Below are positions 48,129 to 61,156 of a DNA stretch of 64,000 nucleotides, piece after piece. The number at the start of each line of letters is the position of its first letter. Within the stretch, counting starts at the first letter, position 1. This DNA is from Dryococelus australis (taxonomy: Eukaryota; Arthropoda; Insecta; Phasmatodea; Phasmatidae): contig CM057006.1 of assembly GCA_029891345.1 (NCBI GenBank), positions 46,567,556-46,631,555 of the forward strand, given 5' to 3'. The notes under the pieces are model-generated. The model had not been told where the DNA came from and ran no database searches. It saw nothing but the letters and a program-made list of their open reading frames with translations. The translations under genes and the position numbers were made by a program.

Positions 48129-48960
48129 ACACACTGTAAAAAAAAATGCAAATTTATACATACGAATTTGTGGTAGTTTTACATTTTTAAAGTTTAATTT
48201 GTAAAACGACTACAGTGCATGTAATTTTACACAAATTTTCTTAAGAATTCAGAGAGTATTTCAAATCTTTCGTGAAAGTACATTAATACATGGCTTAGTA
48301 AACATAATACTGGTGTCAATTTGCACATTTTGAAGTACGTGCAAAAAATATTTAATTGTGTAATTTTACAATGAATGTGTGTAAACGTGTATTACATTCT
48401 GGTGTATTTTTAAACGTATAATTACACTAATGTTCCGGAAGACAATGGAGGTTAGATTTTCATACAATAATTTAAACGTATATTTACACTAATGTTCCTG
48501 AAGACAATGGAGGTTAGATTTTTATACAATAATGAAAAATTGTAAAACTACACATGCATAGTATGTGAATTAACATAACTGCTCAGTCAAAGAGTGAAAA
48601 ATGTACAGAAATGGTGTATTTACAATTACAGAGAATCTGTAATTTACAATTTTTCGTAAGTAAAAATAAGACACACATTGTGGAGATAATACAATTGTGA
48701 TGTCTTTTATAAATGTACTAGCAGTGAAAAAATACACAAATGTTGCAGTTTATTTTCTACTATATGTTGGTAGTAATTTTACAACATTATACGTAAAATT
48801 AGTTGTACAATGTACATATTATTTTACTAATTTGTAGGATAAATTTCCTTGGACGTAAGAGTAAAAAGCAACATTGACATATGTAGGTGTAAAGTTACAC
48901 CGACGTTGGTGGAGACACTGCTGACACATAAATTTTGTGTAAAATAGCATAATTGTACTT
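48129..48960. repeat. AT-rich mobile-element-like repeat with 62-bp tandem duplication
   Basis: Begins ACACTGTAAAAAAAAATGC, similar to the CACTG-type ends of mariner-like MITEs, and is rich in TGTAAAATTACA-like palindromic words. It holds two 62-bp units (48412-48473 and 48474-48535) around GACAATGGAGGTTAGATTTT. The right boundary is not defined. Confidence 0.45.
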
Positions 48961-49147
48961 ATAGTAGACCTAGGGTCTGATTGGGTGGACCGTCTGGCGT
49001 CCGGCAAGTTCATATTTGGGTGCTGATTTGGTGGGAGACCTCATACACGACGCCAGGGCTTGCTTTGGGGACAGATTTGATTGTTTCTCTTCCGTGTACT
49101 TCGGTATTCTTTGCTACAGTGCACTCAAAAACGGTTGGGTTCTTGAG

Positions 49148-49374
49148 AGTTGCTTGTGGTAGCTGAGTGGCTAGCCTGCTCGCCTTTCAATTCCAGGCCG
49201 GGTCACAACGGATTTTCGCATGTGGGAATCGTGCCAGACGATGCCGTTGATCGGCGGGTTTTGTCGGGGATCTCCCGTTTCCCCCGCCCCTTCATTCTGG
49301 CGCTGCTCCATACTCACCTCTATCACCCTCATCGGCTCTCGAGAGCCGTCCAAATCTCTTTCACTCACTCAAGT
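49148..49374 (+). mobile_element. SINE-A, full-length with shortened head
   Basis: A-box-like GTGGTAGCTGAGTGGCTAGC, then the core GATGCCGTTGATCGGCGGGT and the tail ending ACTCACTCAAGTG. The head is about 15 bp shorter than in the copy at 22482 around the B-box. Confidence 0.85.
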
Positions 49375-52300
49375 GCGGCCGATTTTAAGGCCTGAGGTTG
49401 AACTTGCAGTATTTGTGTACGTGCAAAACGCATGTCACTGGAGGGGAAGATGCTATGTTTACAGGATTCACAAAACGTAGGTACGATGCACCCCTACTAG
49501 AAACATAAATATAACGTATTGGTTGGCGAACGGGGAATATGCTAAACTTTTTGTGTGCAGTAAGTTAATCACGCACATTTTTTCAATAGTAAACCAACCT
49601 TCAACTGATAATTTTACTACAAATTCGCAACAAATGTTTAATAAGCAAGAAAATAAATTGTTCGGATCGGCTTGAAAAATTACATTATGCGATAACATTA
49701 ATGCACATCTGAAAAATGTTTACATGGTATATTACATACAGTGTGACATGACGTTTTAATTACGCATGGGTATTTAAAAATTGTAAACATGCAGATGCAC
49801 GTGACAAACTATACGAAACACATCATTATGTTTTTTTTTTGTTTTATATATATATATATATAAACAAACGAACGTGATACCTTAATTCTTTCTTTTGATT
49901 ATTTTTATTTCATACGTACACAGAAAACACGAACATGTGGCAATTCGCTGTTCTCGTAACAAGCAGTATCACAGCCGTCGGACAGATGGAGTGGTCTGCG
50001 CCAACAGTTACAGAAACAAGTTGCGAAAACAGTCGGCAGATGGCAGACGATTCCACAAACCGTCCGTACACTAAATACAGCAAGCGGACGATGCCCTCGA
50101 ACTGCGAGAAATGAGTACTTCCTCGTAGTGTTCCGTTTAACAACACAACGCTTATAATCTGTAGATAAGTACATATCATTACATTACAATTATTCCCTTT
50201 CATACCCGTAATAACGAAACGTTAGATAAAAAAAATATCCCCCCCCCGCCACCCCCCAAAAAAAATTCTTCCCATACTCACTTCTCTCCAACACACACGT
50301 ATCCACGAGCTTAGCGGTAAAAATGCTGAGCAATTTTCGAATGTGTTGGTATACTTTAATACCTAAATGGCCACATGACTTTAATTTGTACCTATACCAA
50401 ATTGGTGACTTACATTAGGTGATTTCTCATTTCATTTATCACTAAATCATTGTGGACAGGTTTAAGATTCAAAATATAGACTGCAATGTGTAATTTACTT
50501 ATTGAAGGGGGGGAGGGAAAAGTTTGGTGATTATTTGTGTTTTAAATCGTAACGACTAGACAAACTTTATTCAGGGTTGTTGCAGACATTTTAGACTTTC
50601 CAAACACAGAAATATGAAATTTGAAGGACGTACGTTATGTAAGTTAATTGGGTTCGGCTGTGTTGGGGACACGGCCGTTTGTTTTGCGTGGATACGTCTA
50701 CGTTGACGGGCTCGGACGCCTTGATGTTTATTTTACGTCCCTGGCACCGCTTCACTCGATCATATGGGGGTTTATGGGTATCACTGGATTGCTTTTGAGA
50801 TGCTCTTTCGAATAGTACACGATTTCTGTATTTCGACTTGGCTAAGCCGACGCTGTGTTAAGTTTTCTTAATTTTTACACCAAACTCATACAATTTTACT
50901 ATAACCATGTCAAACAAATGTTTTCATACACGCAATCGATTGATCTTGACGAGAGCTGTCGATTGAAACTTGAACGAGCGGCGTAGGCGTAGTTTTTCCT
51001 AGTCCTTTGATCCTATGGCAATTGAGTGGTGTAATTGAATTGTGAATGTAGACGATAGATTCGAAGCTGCAATGCCAAACTGTATCTCCAGATTTTACCA
51101 TGATCGGATTTTCTGGATCGCCTCCCACTATGGTTGCAAATTTAAAAACGTATTCACGTCAAAACTTGAAAAAGGATTTCAAACCTTAAAAGTATTTAGC
51201 ATCAACAATTCACTAGTCCACGCAATCTGTTTTTCATTTCAAGTTTAATTACAACAGTTCAGCCCAATCTGAAAATTTCGGTTCAGACCACATCAAAGTG
51301 GTAAAATGACTATTCAAAGCATCTAATTACGATTAGTTTGCCGAACACTTTTCACGTCATACACGCCACACGACGGCCTTCTCACTCTCCGGAAATACAA
51401 AGGCTATAAAGCTCTTCACACTTCGGCAGCTACTGTGGATTTGTGTTTGCAGTAGATGAAGTAACACAGGACAGTTTTAACAACAAATTATATCTTTTAC
51501 TCCTCCTCACACAAATATTTACTTATTATGTATCTTATTTTGACACAAAATTTCAAGTACTTCAAGACACAGCGCAATTTAAGTACTTTTCAAGGCCTTA
51601 AAACCCAAAAGAACAGTAAATTAGAAGAATTAAAACAATAACCTTGAATTGTACTACTGTTATTATTGTTGCAGTGTAATACAATTCAAGGCATTCCCAT
51701 AATAATTTTACGACAGATTAACATGTTATTAATAACTAGTCTTCCTTAAATATACTGTACAATATTTTAATAACTGACATTTCGACGAGTGACGAGTACA
51801 AAACAAGGGACTGCCGACAGTATCTGTACAGCAAATTTACAAATCAAAAATTAAAAATAACGATCTGTCTAAGCGAAATTTCGCTATACTTAATTTTTAT
51901 GTATCTTACGGTATAGTAAATATGATGAAGAAAATCAATAAAACCAGAATGGGAAGCAATTTATAACAAAAAAAAAAAGACCTAATTTACGTTTCCGTAG
52001 ACATTACAAAAAGCACAAAAGGGGATAACATTTAAGAACGAACGTTAAATTATGTCGCAATAACTTCAGTCAGCATAAGTTATACGTACGTTTAGAGTTC
52101 TTGGAGGTCAAAATATACAGCACTGCTGTTTCGAAATTTTCAGAACTTCACCGTAATTATCGACAGGACATGCATCTAAATTAATATATAAGGGGGGCAG
52201 TGGGGGAAGACAAATATCAGTACTAACGTGCGCAACTGTGTAAGAAGATCCGTACTCACCAGCGACGCGATATATGGCACAGGAGAAAAGTAGCGAAATC

Positions 52301-53389
52301 ACTCACCTGTAAACAAAGAAAGATGTAAACCGTAAGATAACACTGTCTTCACAAATGTGTGCGGAATATTAAGTATTTATTGCAACAAAGAACTTCAAAA
52401 CACAATTACAGTTTAGTCGAAGGTGGTATACAGGATAAAGACATGATCCATTTCATGCAATGGTACTAATAGTATGGTATATAACCTTGCAAAAAGCAGG
52501 CAAAGAAAATAAACTACCATGAACTAAAATCACAGTAAAATTGAGTAACCTAATCAGTATAGTAGTAGTAATAATAATAGTAATAATAACAACAAAACGC
52601 AAATATCAACAAATCTGCCTATAGCTTACTGCTCCAGTAATATTAAGAATTTATAAACAATTTCTACTTCAACAATGATTGCTCGTGGTTATAGCTAAGC
52701 TCCGCCCTTAAGGTACAATACACTACGATGTACAGTACAAAAGTGGATTAAAAGCCACGAATCGCCCTTGTTCTAATTTTAACACACATCCTGATAAGTC
52801 TTATCGAGATGAGAGTTGATGCCTTCGCTACTCCAGAACTGCTGCCGCCACATTTGTTTGAAGAGCACTGTTTGAGAAGGTTGCTGACGACATCTATGGA
52901 GGTTACATCTCCCATTGGTTGCAGTAGTTTCTTCAATTAAACAACATTCAGACATTACGTCCTCCATCGTAAATATTTTGTGTAATATGCGCAGCAGTCT
53001 ATTTGCTCAGCCCCAACTTCAGAGATTAGTAACTATTTTATACCATATGTGTTACTTTGTTCCAAAGATATTTTTGTACGCGTATTTATTTCGTATATTA
53101 TTTAGTTAAATTTGTTTTTGAATATTATAGCTAAGACAGTGTGCGTAAGCATCACTTCAACAATCACACCGCATACTCAGTACATTAACAACATACATAA
53201 CATGTTGTTGATCACAAGCCCAAGTGGTAAATATTTAACATCGCGTGGTAAAAATAGTCGAACTGCATCATCACTGGGTGTTTTACCATATATAATATAC
53301 ATCTCCGCAAGCCGTCCGATAGTGTAGTTTGTGTGTGGAATACTGTTGTAATTACGTTATAAATGAACACGTGGTTGGCTTTCCATTAG
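49375..53389. other. Gene-poor, no supported feature
   Basis: Four kilobases of AT-rich DNA with no domain or repeat traced. Frames at 49905-50203 (minus) are open in two phases and unrecognised. Small (TA)n at about 49846-49862 and poly-C/A near 50235-50266. Confidence 0.4.
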
Positions 53390-53640
53390 CTTTCTACGTC
53401 GGGACCTCCAGTTCAATTCCAGGCCCCTGCAGGTCGGAGACGCGGGTAGCGTGGGGCAACGCTATCGTATTTTCTGATATGTCCTAGTTTTTATCCCTGA
53501 ATCCATACCACAGATGTTACACATCCGAAACACCAAACCTCTCCCACCCATTTGCCAGACTAGCCGGGAACCAATTGTGCGTAGGTTTCGCTTGGCGTCG
53601 ATCTCATCATGTTTCACTAACGTCATATTTCAAAGGAGGG
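53390..53640 (+). repeat. Possible SINE-like segment
   Basis: CAGTTCAATTCCAGGC is a B-box-like motif near the start of a GC-richer patch in AT-rich DNA. No second copy is in the window. Confidence 0.3.
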
Positions 53641-53832
53641 AATAAGGTTTAACTTTCTTATGATAATTAAAGTGTTCTTCTGTCGCAAAGTGTATTATGA
53701 AACTATGGTTACGAAAACATGCATTTGCTTTTAACTGGTTACCAGAAGCTACTCAGCGCCTACGAGCAAATAAATGTTTATTACAGGGAATAGATTATAT
53801 TTCCCTCCAAAGATTAGTTACTTGTTTCAGAA

Positions 53833-53837
53833 CTATA

Positions 53838-53913
<76 letters not shown>
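53833..53913. repeat. (TA)n microsatellite
   Basis: About 80 bp of nearly pure TA. Confidence 0.95.
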
Positions 53914-53916
<3 letters not shown>

Positions 53917-56384
53917 CCATATTAACACCCAACCTCAACCATTCGTCCTAGAAACATTACATTTGGAGGATACATTCACTATGCAATGTAGACAACCACT
54001 AAAGCGAGATTATTCAAAATGGGGTTTCAAAGTTTGTATGGACAAAATAGGGGTTTATTAGATTGTCGTCTGAAGCTACCAAACTCTGTAATGGCACTAC
54101 GCTGTAAGTCAAAGCTGTAGGCCGCAATATAGTCAAGGTCACCATTTTAACTGGATCGGCTCAGGGAGAAACAGTGTTCCTGCCGCGTATTCCACTGATT
54201 TCCAGTGACCTCCCTTTGGAATTCAAGAGACTACAGTCCCCCGTCAAAGTGTGTTCCCCGATGATAAATAAGTCGCAGACGCGAATCCTCAAATTAGAAG
54301 TAATACGAAAACACGAATTCCACGCGGGAAAAACCTACTTCTGTATACATTACTTACCTTAGCTACATTCGCCCCTATGGGCCTACAGAAGCATTCGAAC
54401 GTGCGCTATCTGTGTAGGTCTCGGCTAAACACGTCAACAAGACACCTCGTTATCAAAGTGGCACAAGGGCGAGTGTCTTGTAGTGTATACCAAGGTTCCT
54501 TCCGCTGAGACGTTGGCCACGCGCCACACACTATATCGGATTCTTCTATTTTCCACTGATTCAGGTTTTTGTAAAGTAAAATTATACAAAAATGCAGCTA
54601 CAGAAGTTAAAACTATTTACCTTATTCTGCAGTACATACACATCCGAACTATGAGCGTAGACTACAATTCTGTCACAAATAGCACCAAATAAACTATACA
54701 ATACCAATACGCTCCTCTCCTTTTACAACTACAGAATAAAAACGTAGTAAAAATAGGGTAAAATAATTACTAAACAACTCGCAAAACGTACATTTTCTAT
54801 AGTCACAAATTATCAATAACATTGGAACTGAAATTATAACACCAATAGAAAGAATTTATGTATAAGAGAAGTCAAGTCTTAATGGTAACTACAAAAATCC
54901 TTACCAAATAACTTGATAAAATCACAGAGGCACAGTACAGTCTGTCATTTGATACAAAACTACATGGATGAAATTATACTCCATTACTTTTTCACCTCGC
55001 GTACACATCTAAATTTTCGTAGACACCGCAAACACGACAGTGAATTCGATACATGTGCTAATGAACTCAACACTACTTCCCCCCTTCTCTCTCTCTCTAT
55101 CTCTCTCTCTCTTTCTCTCGCACACATCCCAAAGCCAGGTAGCTCCTAAATGGGGCGCATCCACGTTGCCGAGCACTAATCATCTAGCGCAATTTCGGAC
55201 AAACGGACCGTGTAATAGCGGCCCCTTTATCGCGTTTACACGATCACGGTTCATTAGCAGCCAACATTAAAGTACTATTGCGCTCACGTCTTTCAAGACG
55301 AGAATAATGTCGAGACTAATGCCACTGACGAGAGTTAATGGCGCAGAAATGAAACATTTTCGTAACTGCTTAAGGTTAACTCGTGTAGCGTTGCTCGACA
55401 AGTCTACACTGCAAATCAGGTGGGAATCAGGCTCCAGTGACTCGGAAAGAAATTAATTTTTTCACACAAAACAACCACGGCAACGCCAGGATGAAGCATT
55501 GGTAAGATATAAATGATTAAATCCTTCTAACTGTGCAAGTTCAATAACAAATCACCGAAAAAAAGAAGTATACATTCACCAATGCATTCACCATACCGCT
55601 TTTCAGAGTATAGTATATATAATTTGAATTCAAAAGTCCCATTTAAAATTATTGCAAAAGTGATTGCCAGTATGACCATACAGCAGTTCTCCACATGGAT
55701 ATTGACACATTTTGTAACACTCGACGATTACGTACTGATATTTGACATTGAAGCCACATTCATTTATGATAACAAAATACGGAAAACTATTGCAAACGCG
55801 TACAATGTATCGGTATTACTCTCACTGGTCTAATGTCAACAATTTTACCCCACTATTACAGGTACATTTCAAGGGCAGTTCTCAGGTGAATCACAACAAA
55901 TTAGTGATAATTAAAAAAAACCGTTGCATGTAACTACGTGGCTTAAATAATTCTCTGAGCGGACGCTGCGTGCGAACAAAGTCGTATTATTAAAGAATTC
56001 CGCAGGAATTGGGATTATGTTAATACAGACAATTAGGAACTGATAAACCCATGTTACAGACGATCTCATAGTAAACACAGTGTTGCACAACAATTTTTAA
56101 ATAGATTAAATGTAGACTTAGTTTACTACATAGAAATAGTTATTTTATTCATAATAACTTTCAACTTCACTAACAAAACAAAACGCTAATATATTCCAAC
56201 GTGCTTCTTCATGTTTAAATAATATAAACTTTTCGAATTATCTGCAATACATAATTCTGTAATGGGCTGTTATATTTATTATTTTAATGAGAAGCAAAAC
56301 AAACTATCATTACAAAATATCCTTAAAAATCGAAGATAAACGTAATTAAAAAATTACTAGAGTAAATATAAAGATATCGCAATG
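53914..56384. other. Gene-poor, no supported feature
   Basis: AT-rich with scattered chance frames and a short CT run at 55089-55120. No domain seen. Confidence 0.4.
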
Positions 56385-56462
56385 TTACGCTGTTCATGGT
56401 TTACTGAGCACTTTTGAGAGCCCTGCTTAAGATATCATTTCGCCTTCACTTCGTATCCTTCC

Positions 56463-56465
<3 letters not shown>

Positions 56466-56532
<67 letters not shown>
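56466..56532. repeat. (TA)n microsatellite inside F1
   Basis: About 67 bp of pure TA where other long copies have a short TTATG-like stretch. Confidence 0.95.
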
Positions 56533-56534
<2 letters not shown>

Positions 56535-56771
56535 TTACATTGCCATGTAATTATTTTAGTCATGCGTCAGTCAAGTGAAAACGTGAAATTGGTGGGAACT
56601 GAAATGCCACAGTAAAATGCTATATCGAACTCATAATGTGTATTATGCTTCCACGCCCATTTTAGACAATCGTCAAGATGTTGCACGGGAAGCTTATATT
56701 TGGCAGGTACTGTAATGCGATAGGCTCAGTGTCCAACGATCTACTGTGTGGGTAACTGATTCCTAAACCAT

Positions 56772-56962
56772 GAGTAGGGGGAGCGAGTATGTTCTAGGCC
56801 ACTTTGACATCAAGTAACCTTTGACCCCGTGACTTACTTTCCCGTGACTTTGAGCGCAAATTCTCCCTCCCGTCTGTACGACTACTCCCCCACCCACTCA
56901 CTACCACTTGTGTTGTGATTGGCCAATGTGGCCCAGAACACACACGCTCCCCCTACTGCCAT
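56772..56962. mobile_element. Small MITE (F5) nested in F1
   Basis: Terminal inverted repeats AGTAGGGGGAGCGAGTATGT and the complement of AGTAGGGGGAGCGTGTGTGT, both leading into TTCTAGGCCAC/TTCTGGGCCAC. CATG flanks both sides and may be the target duplication. About 190 bp, single copy in this window. Confidence 0.65.
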
Positions 56963-57297
56963 GTTCATGTCCCTTATCTCCAAACACAAAGCCTACTGGC
57001 TGTGGAAAAAAAAAAACAGATTCTTTGCCAACTTAAGTACAGCGCGCACCAAAATATTACAAATATGCAACATCAGAAATTATAAATTAATGTGAGATTA
57101 ACGAGTTAAAGCGAAGAATAACACTAACTAGATCTTCCATAAATTAGAACATTACACTAGCAGTACAACGTCAAAACTTCTTAATCAGTTTCCAACTTAA
57201 CTGCGAGTTTTATGTACGGTTGCATCCATACAGTTAACGAGCTTACATTTTCTTTTCATATGCCGATTTCAAAAGCGCTCACTTTGCCGTGAACGGG

Positions 57298-57420
57298 ATG
57301 TTGATGGCAATGCACAATGACGAATTCCTGGCCACGACACATCCTCTAACGGGGAATGCAGACCGGCTCGGAAGCCAGCTCCTGGACGAGTACTCCTCGC
57401 ACATCGCGAGAATGAGATAG
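57298..57420 (+). CDS. Short GC-rich frame, doubtful
   Basis: A 40-codon ATG-to-stop frame reading MHNDEFLATTHPLTGNADRL and LLDEYSSHIAR, more protein-like than most frames here. It begins at the exact edge of the F1 MITE and has no recognised family. It could be an exon fragment or chance. Confidence 0.15.
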   Translation: MLMAMHNDEFLATTHPLTGNADRLGSQLLDEYSSHIARMR

Positions 57421-57732
57421 TGCGACCATGTGGCGTCGATTAACCGCCTTGTGTAATGGCATCTACATTGCAGCGGGGTTGCCCCCTCCTTTGATGATGC
57501 GCCTTGACCGCTTTAAGCTGCAGCCAAGCCGCAAATAGAGAAATCGTGGGAACAGCAAAGGAGTCGTGTTTTTTTAATGCCTCAAACACAACAAAGTTCC
57601 AAACAGGAGCGTAGGAATTCGGCTCGCATCGTACTGGCAGCTAAACGATTCCCGCCGCGCTTCAAAGGCTGATTTGTTTTCCCTTCAGTCACTGTTACAA
57701 TCGCTAAGGAAAATCATCACCCGGTTGAAAGG
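57421..57732. other. GC-moderate spacer, no feature seen
   Basis: No recognised gene. Confidence 0.35.
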
Positions 57733-58151
57733 TATAAACCATTCACGGTTAATTCTGAATTTTCTGAATCCCTACCAAAGTTCTATTTCCAGGATATTCC
57801 TCCGCGTCATGCAACCGAAGCTCAACAGTCGTGAAAATTACACCAAAGGGAACAACGCACAGTACTCGTGCGCATTCAGTGTAGTAATATTTTGCATGAG
57901 AACTATTTATTACTAAGCATTACAAACACAAATTTTCTCTCGACGTTTTTAATCATACTAATTTTTAATAAAATAAAACTATTTACATTTAAATTTAACC
58001 AAAAATAACGCACTTTTAAATTATTTTATGTAAATTAAAGTACAAAACCCTTGTGATATATAACATAATTAGATTTTAAAAAAATAAATTTACCATGGCG
58101 TTATTTTTCAAAGGTTTAATTCAAAACGTGTAAAGAAACAGGGAATAGACT
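57733..58151 (-). mobile_element. F2 MITE
   Basis: Left end TATAAACCATTCACGGTTAA, then AATCCCTACCAAAGTTCTAT and TATTCCTCCGCGTCATGC. The right end is eroded (GAAACAGGGAATAGACTT). It preserves the junction interrupted in the copy at 37226. Confidence 0.8.
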
Positions 58152-58260
58152 TCAGTTTCTCTGAACTGGGTGCCGATGCCACCATACGTACGAGCGTGCT
58201 CGCCGGGTTGTGGGACTTTCGGGCGCCATTCTCATAACAATCTTGTTACACGCAAAGTGG

Positions 58261-58504
58261 TATAGACTGTTCACGGTAAAGTGAGCACTATTAAGACCCT
58301 AGTTACTTCTCCAATTTATCTTTTTTTTTAAATCCATTGACCATCTTTTTTTAAATAAATACTGATATGTAAGAAATAAACACAGTGTGTATATTCCACC
58401 GCACTAGGAAGATAAACTCTTAGGTGAAAATAAAATATACTATTGACTACTATTCCAAATGAGAGGGCTTTCAAAAGTGCTCACTTTACGGTGAACAGCA
58501 TTTA
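58261..58504 (+). mobile_element. F1 short-form MITE
   Basis: Left end TATAGACTGTTCACGGTAAA, right end GCTCACTTTACGGTGAACAG. The interior signature is AATAAACACAGTGTGTATAT. Confidence 0.9.
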
Positions 58505-59599
58505 CCAATTCGCAAGACACTTGTGAATAGGGATGCCGAAGTTGGATGTCTGATTCCACCTCGTCGCGCGTGCGAAGACGATAGCCAAGACCTGTGTTTC
58601 GGCATCCAATGTCACGAACCTTACCGTACCAACATATTAACCTAGAAGTTAGACAGCAATTGACATAGAAATTAAGGTGCATAACAGTTGTACAGCATAA
58701 ACGGTAGAATTTTTCTGTGGATCACTGATGTACGTGTAAACGGCTACACGTGAGCACTACTCTATATCAGCCCGCCTGATAGCGGCGAATCAACCAATCA
58801 CGGAATTCTATGTAACAAATACACTTCAAGCCAAATATGATTTACTAACGAACGCGTTTCTTCTACTTTCAGCACAGTTTGGCTTAGAATTTGGGAATTT
58901 TACATGCTTTAACAAGAAAATGAAATTGTATACGTGACACAATTGTACAGCCTCCGCAGGAAATATTTGATAAATGAACAATACTGTCAACATCAAATTG
59001 AAATAATTAAAAATTCTCATTTAGAATACACACACGGGAATTACAACAGTAGTTATAAAGAGCCGATTCACGACTAGGGATGGGCGATACCGTGCCACGG
59101 CACCACGGCGGCACCTCCTGCTCTGTGATTCCTTGTCAGCAGCGGCTATCATTCAACTTCAGCACTTCATGCTCTTGCAATCCGATTATTTTTCCCATGC
59201 TCTGCCTTTCCGATGTTATTTTATTCTCTGGCATTCCTTCCTGTCTCTCTCTCTCTCATCCATTCTATCTCTTAGGGGTCCCAGTCTCCTTTATGTTCTC
59301 TCTTGTGTTAATTCCCGCGCCTACCACCAATCAGCTGCTGTAGGAGCTGACACTGTATAAGCAAAATACGTCAAGTCTCCGAATTTACTGTATAACCTTC
59401 AAGTTTCGGAAACGAACAATACCGAGTATACACGAAGATTTCTTCGACGCTGTAACCAGAAAATTGTAAATTCTGAGGGAGGGTTGGTTAACAAGAATTT
59501 TTTCAAAAATCAAAAAGCAGCACCAGGTGTGTCTGTAACATTTTGCCAATCACACTAACTTAAATTTAAAAAACTTAACAAGTTGCTTATCTGACAGTA
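58505..59599. other. No supported gene
   Basis: The frames at 59080-59360 span a CT-rich patch (about 59235-59260) and are low-complexity Leu/Ser. No domain. Confidence 0.4.
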
Positions 59600-59604
59600 T
59601 TTAA

Positions 59605-59662
59605 AAAAAATGGTTAGACGCGAACTTCTGATTTTTTGATCTGGGTTCAAATCTCGTCCAGG
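59605..59662 (+). repeat. tRNA-like SINE head before F4
   Basis: ATCTGGGTTCAAATCTCGTC contains a B-box at the expected distance after a weak A-box-like GGTTAGACGCGA. It runs directly into the F4 copy, so the two may be one SINE. Confidence 0.4.
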
Positions 59663-59772
59663 TATAAAATATTTTAACTTATTTAAGTAACCTCCTTATA
59701 CACAGTATAACATCCACATAATGAAAATTAAATGTTTTTATTTTCGTTATCCTACTTTTCAAACTGGAATTA

Positions 59773-59835
<63 letters not shown>

Positions 59836-59998
59836 ACTGGAGAGGTTCCGTAAATTCACGAGAACTTCTGTGAAATTTACGTAAAGTCCAATTTATGAAA
59901 AGCAATGACTCCATAGTTTTACGGAGAGTATGGGGACACTAGGTAAAAATTTACCAGTACATTTTCTGTAAAATTTCTTTTTTTTTTTTTTTAACGGC
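59663..59998 (+). repeat. F4 interspersed repeat (copy 2) with poly-A
   Basis: Homologous to 41128-41401. Differs by a 60-A run (59774-59833) where the other copy has a few A. The 3' part (GAGAGGTTCCGTAAATTCAC, GAGTATGGGGACACTAGG) aligns well. Confidence 0.7.
59774..59833. repeat. Poly-A tract
   Basis: Sixty consecutive A inside F4. It could be an expanded short A-run or the tail of something inserted there. Length in the assembly may be unreliable. Confidence 0.9.
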
Positions 59999-60082
59999 GT
60001 GATCAATTATACCCCACGCACTCATTAAGTTACAAAACAAACCCGGAAGATTCCTTAACAGTAGACATTCTTATAACAAAGC

Positions 60083-60295
60083 AGGGGCCGCGGTGGTGTA
60101 GTGGTCAGACTACTCGCCTTCCAACCATATTTACGCATGTGGGAGTCGTGCCGGACGGTGCTGTTAGTCGGCGGGTTTTTTTTTTCGGTAATCTCCCGTT
60201 TCTCCCGCCCTTGCACGCCGAAGCTGCTTCATATTCACTTCACCCTCATCGGCTCTCAAGACCTCTATGTGAAGAGACGCCCGCCCAAGCCATTC
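60083..60295 (+). mobile_element. SINE-A, head partly deleted
   Basis: Head GGCCGCGGTGGTGTAGTGGT (good A-box), then a direct jump to the core GTGGGAGTCGTGCCGGACGG, so the B-box is missing. The tail is CTCTCAAGACCTCTATGTGA. Confidence 0.85.
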
Positions 60296-60634
60296 CAATC
60301 CACCGTATTATCAAAGCAATGTGTTGAGGTTGGCCACCCCTGTTCGCCACGCATACCTTAATCCGGCACAAGGGAGGGCGGCCCGCAGTGCTCGTCTGTC
60401 AATATTTGCATGGCAGCGCCGGTCCGCAATAAACCACGCGCCAACGGCAGTTAAAAAAAATCCCTCATATTAGCCCGGGCCGTAGCATGCTCGACGCCTA
60501 TAACCATCGCAGGAGCAATAACATGCAGCCTCCACTACTGAACGACGGGTCTGGGGCTTCGCTAGATGGACCCTTCGAGAGGGATGTAACAGGGTACGCG
60601 AAGCCCACCTGCTCCAACGTTCAAACATTACATT
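60296..60634. other. GC-moderate spacer, no feature seen
   Basis: No recognised gene or repeat. Confidence 0.35.
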
Positions 60635-60873
60635 TATAAGCTGTTCATGGCAAAGTGAGCACATCTGAGGCCCTAGTTACTTTATCCTTTCAGAAATTTT
60701 TTATCCTTTAGCCACCTTTTTAAATAAATATTACTATGAGAGAAATACACAAAGTGTGTACATTCCACCGCACTCGGAAATTAACGTCCAAGACCAAAAT
60801 GAAACATATTTATTGACAATTTTTCCAAACGAGGGGCTTTCAAAGGGGCTCACTTTACCGTGAATTGCCTATA
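60635..60873 (+). mobile_element. F1 short-form MITE
   Basis: Left end TATAAGCTGTTCATGGCAAA, right end GCTCACTTTACCGTGAATTG. The interior carries the short-form signature (CATTCCACCGCACTCGG). Confidence 0.85.
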
Positions 60874-61156
60874 CAAACTGGAAAACGCCCTCATTTAAGA
60901 TAGGAAACTAATTAACGTTAGAAACATTAATATTGATGAAAATATTAATTCGCACCATTACAATTAATTTACAACCAGACTAATATGCAGCACATGAAAC
61001 TGTAGTTGCAATACTTTTATGCTTGTTTCTTCAATGCTGTTTACGTAAATGAACAAGTAACATTAAGTAAACAGTTTATAATAAAGGTGCTTGAACGCGT
61101 TGCAGAATGTTACTTTTTTTTTTCACAGGCCTATTAAAATTGTTCTTATAGGCCCT

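Larger units (their letters stand above)
56385..57296 (+). mobile_element. F1 long-form MITE enlarged by insertions
   Basis: Left end TTACGCTGTTCATGGTTTAC then AGCCCTGCTTAAGATATCAT. The right end is AGCGCTCACTTTGCCGTGAA. The interior holds a (TA)n array (56466-56532) and a small MITE (56772-56962), making it more than twice the usual length. Confidence 0.7.
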
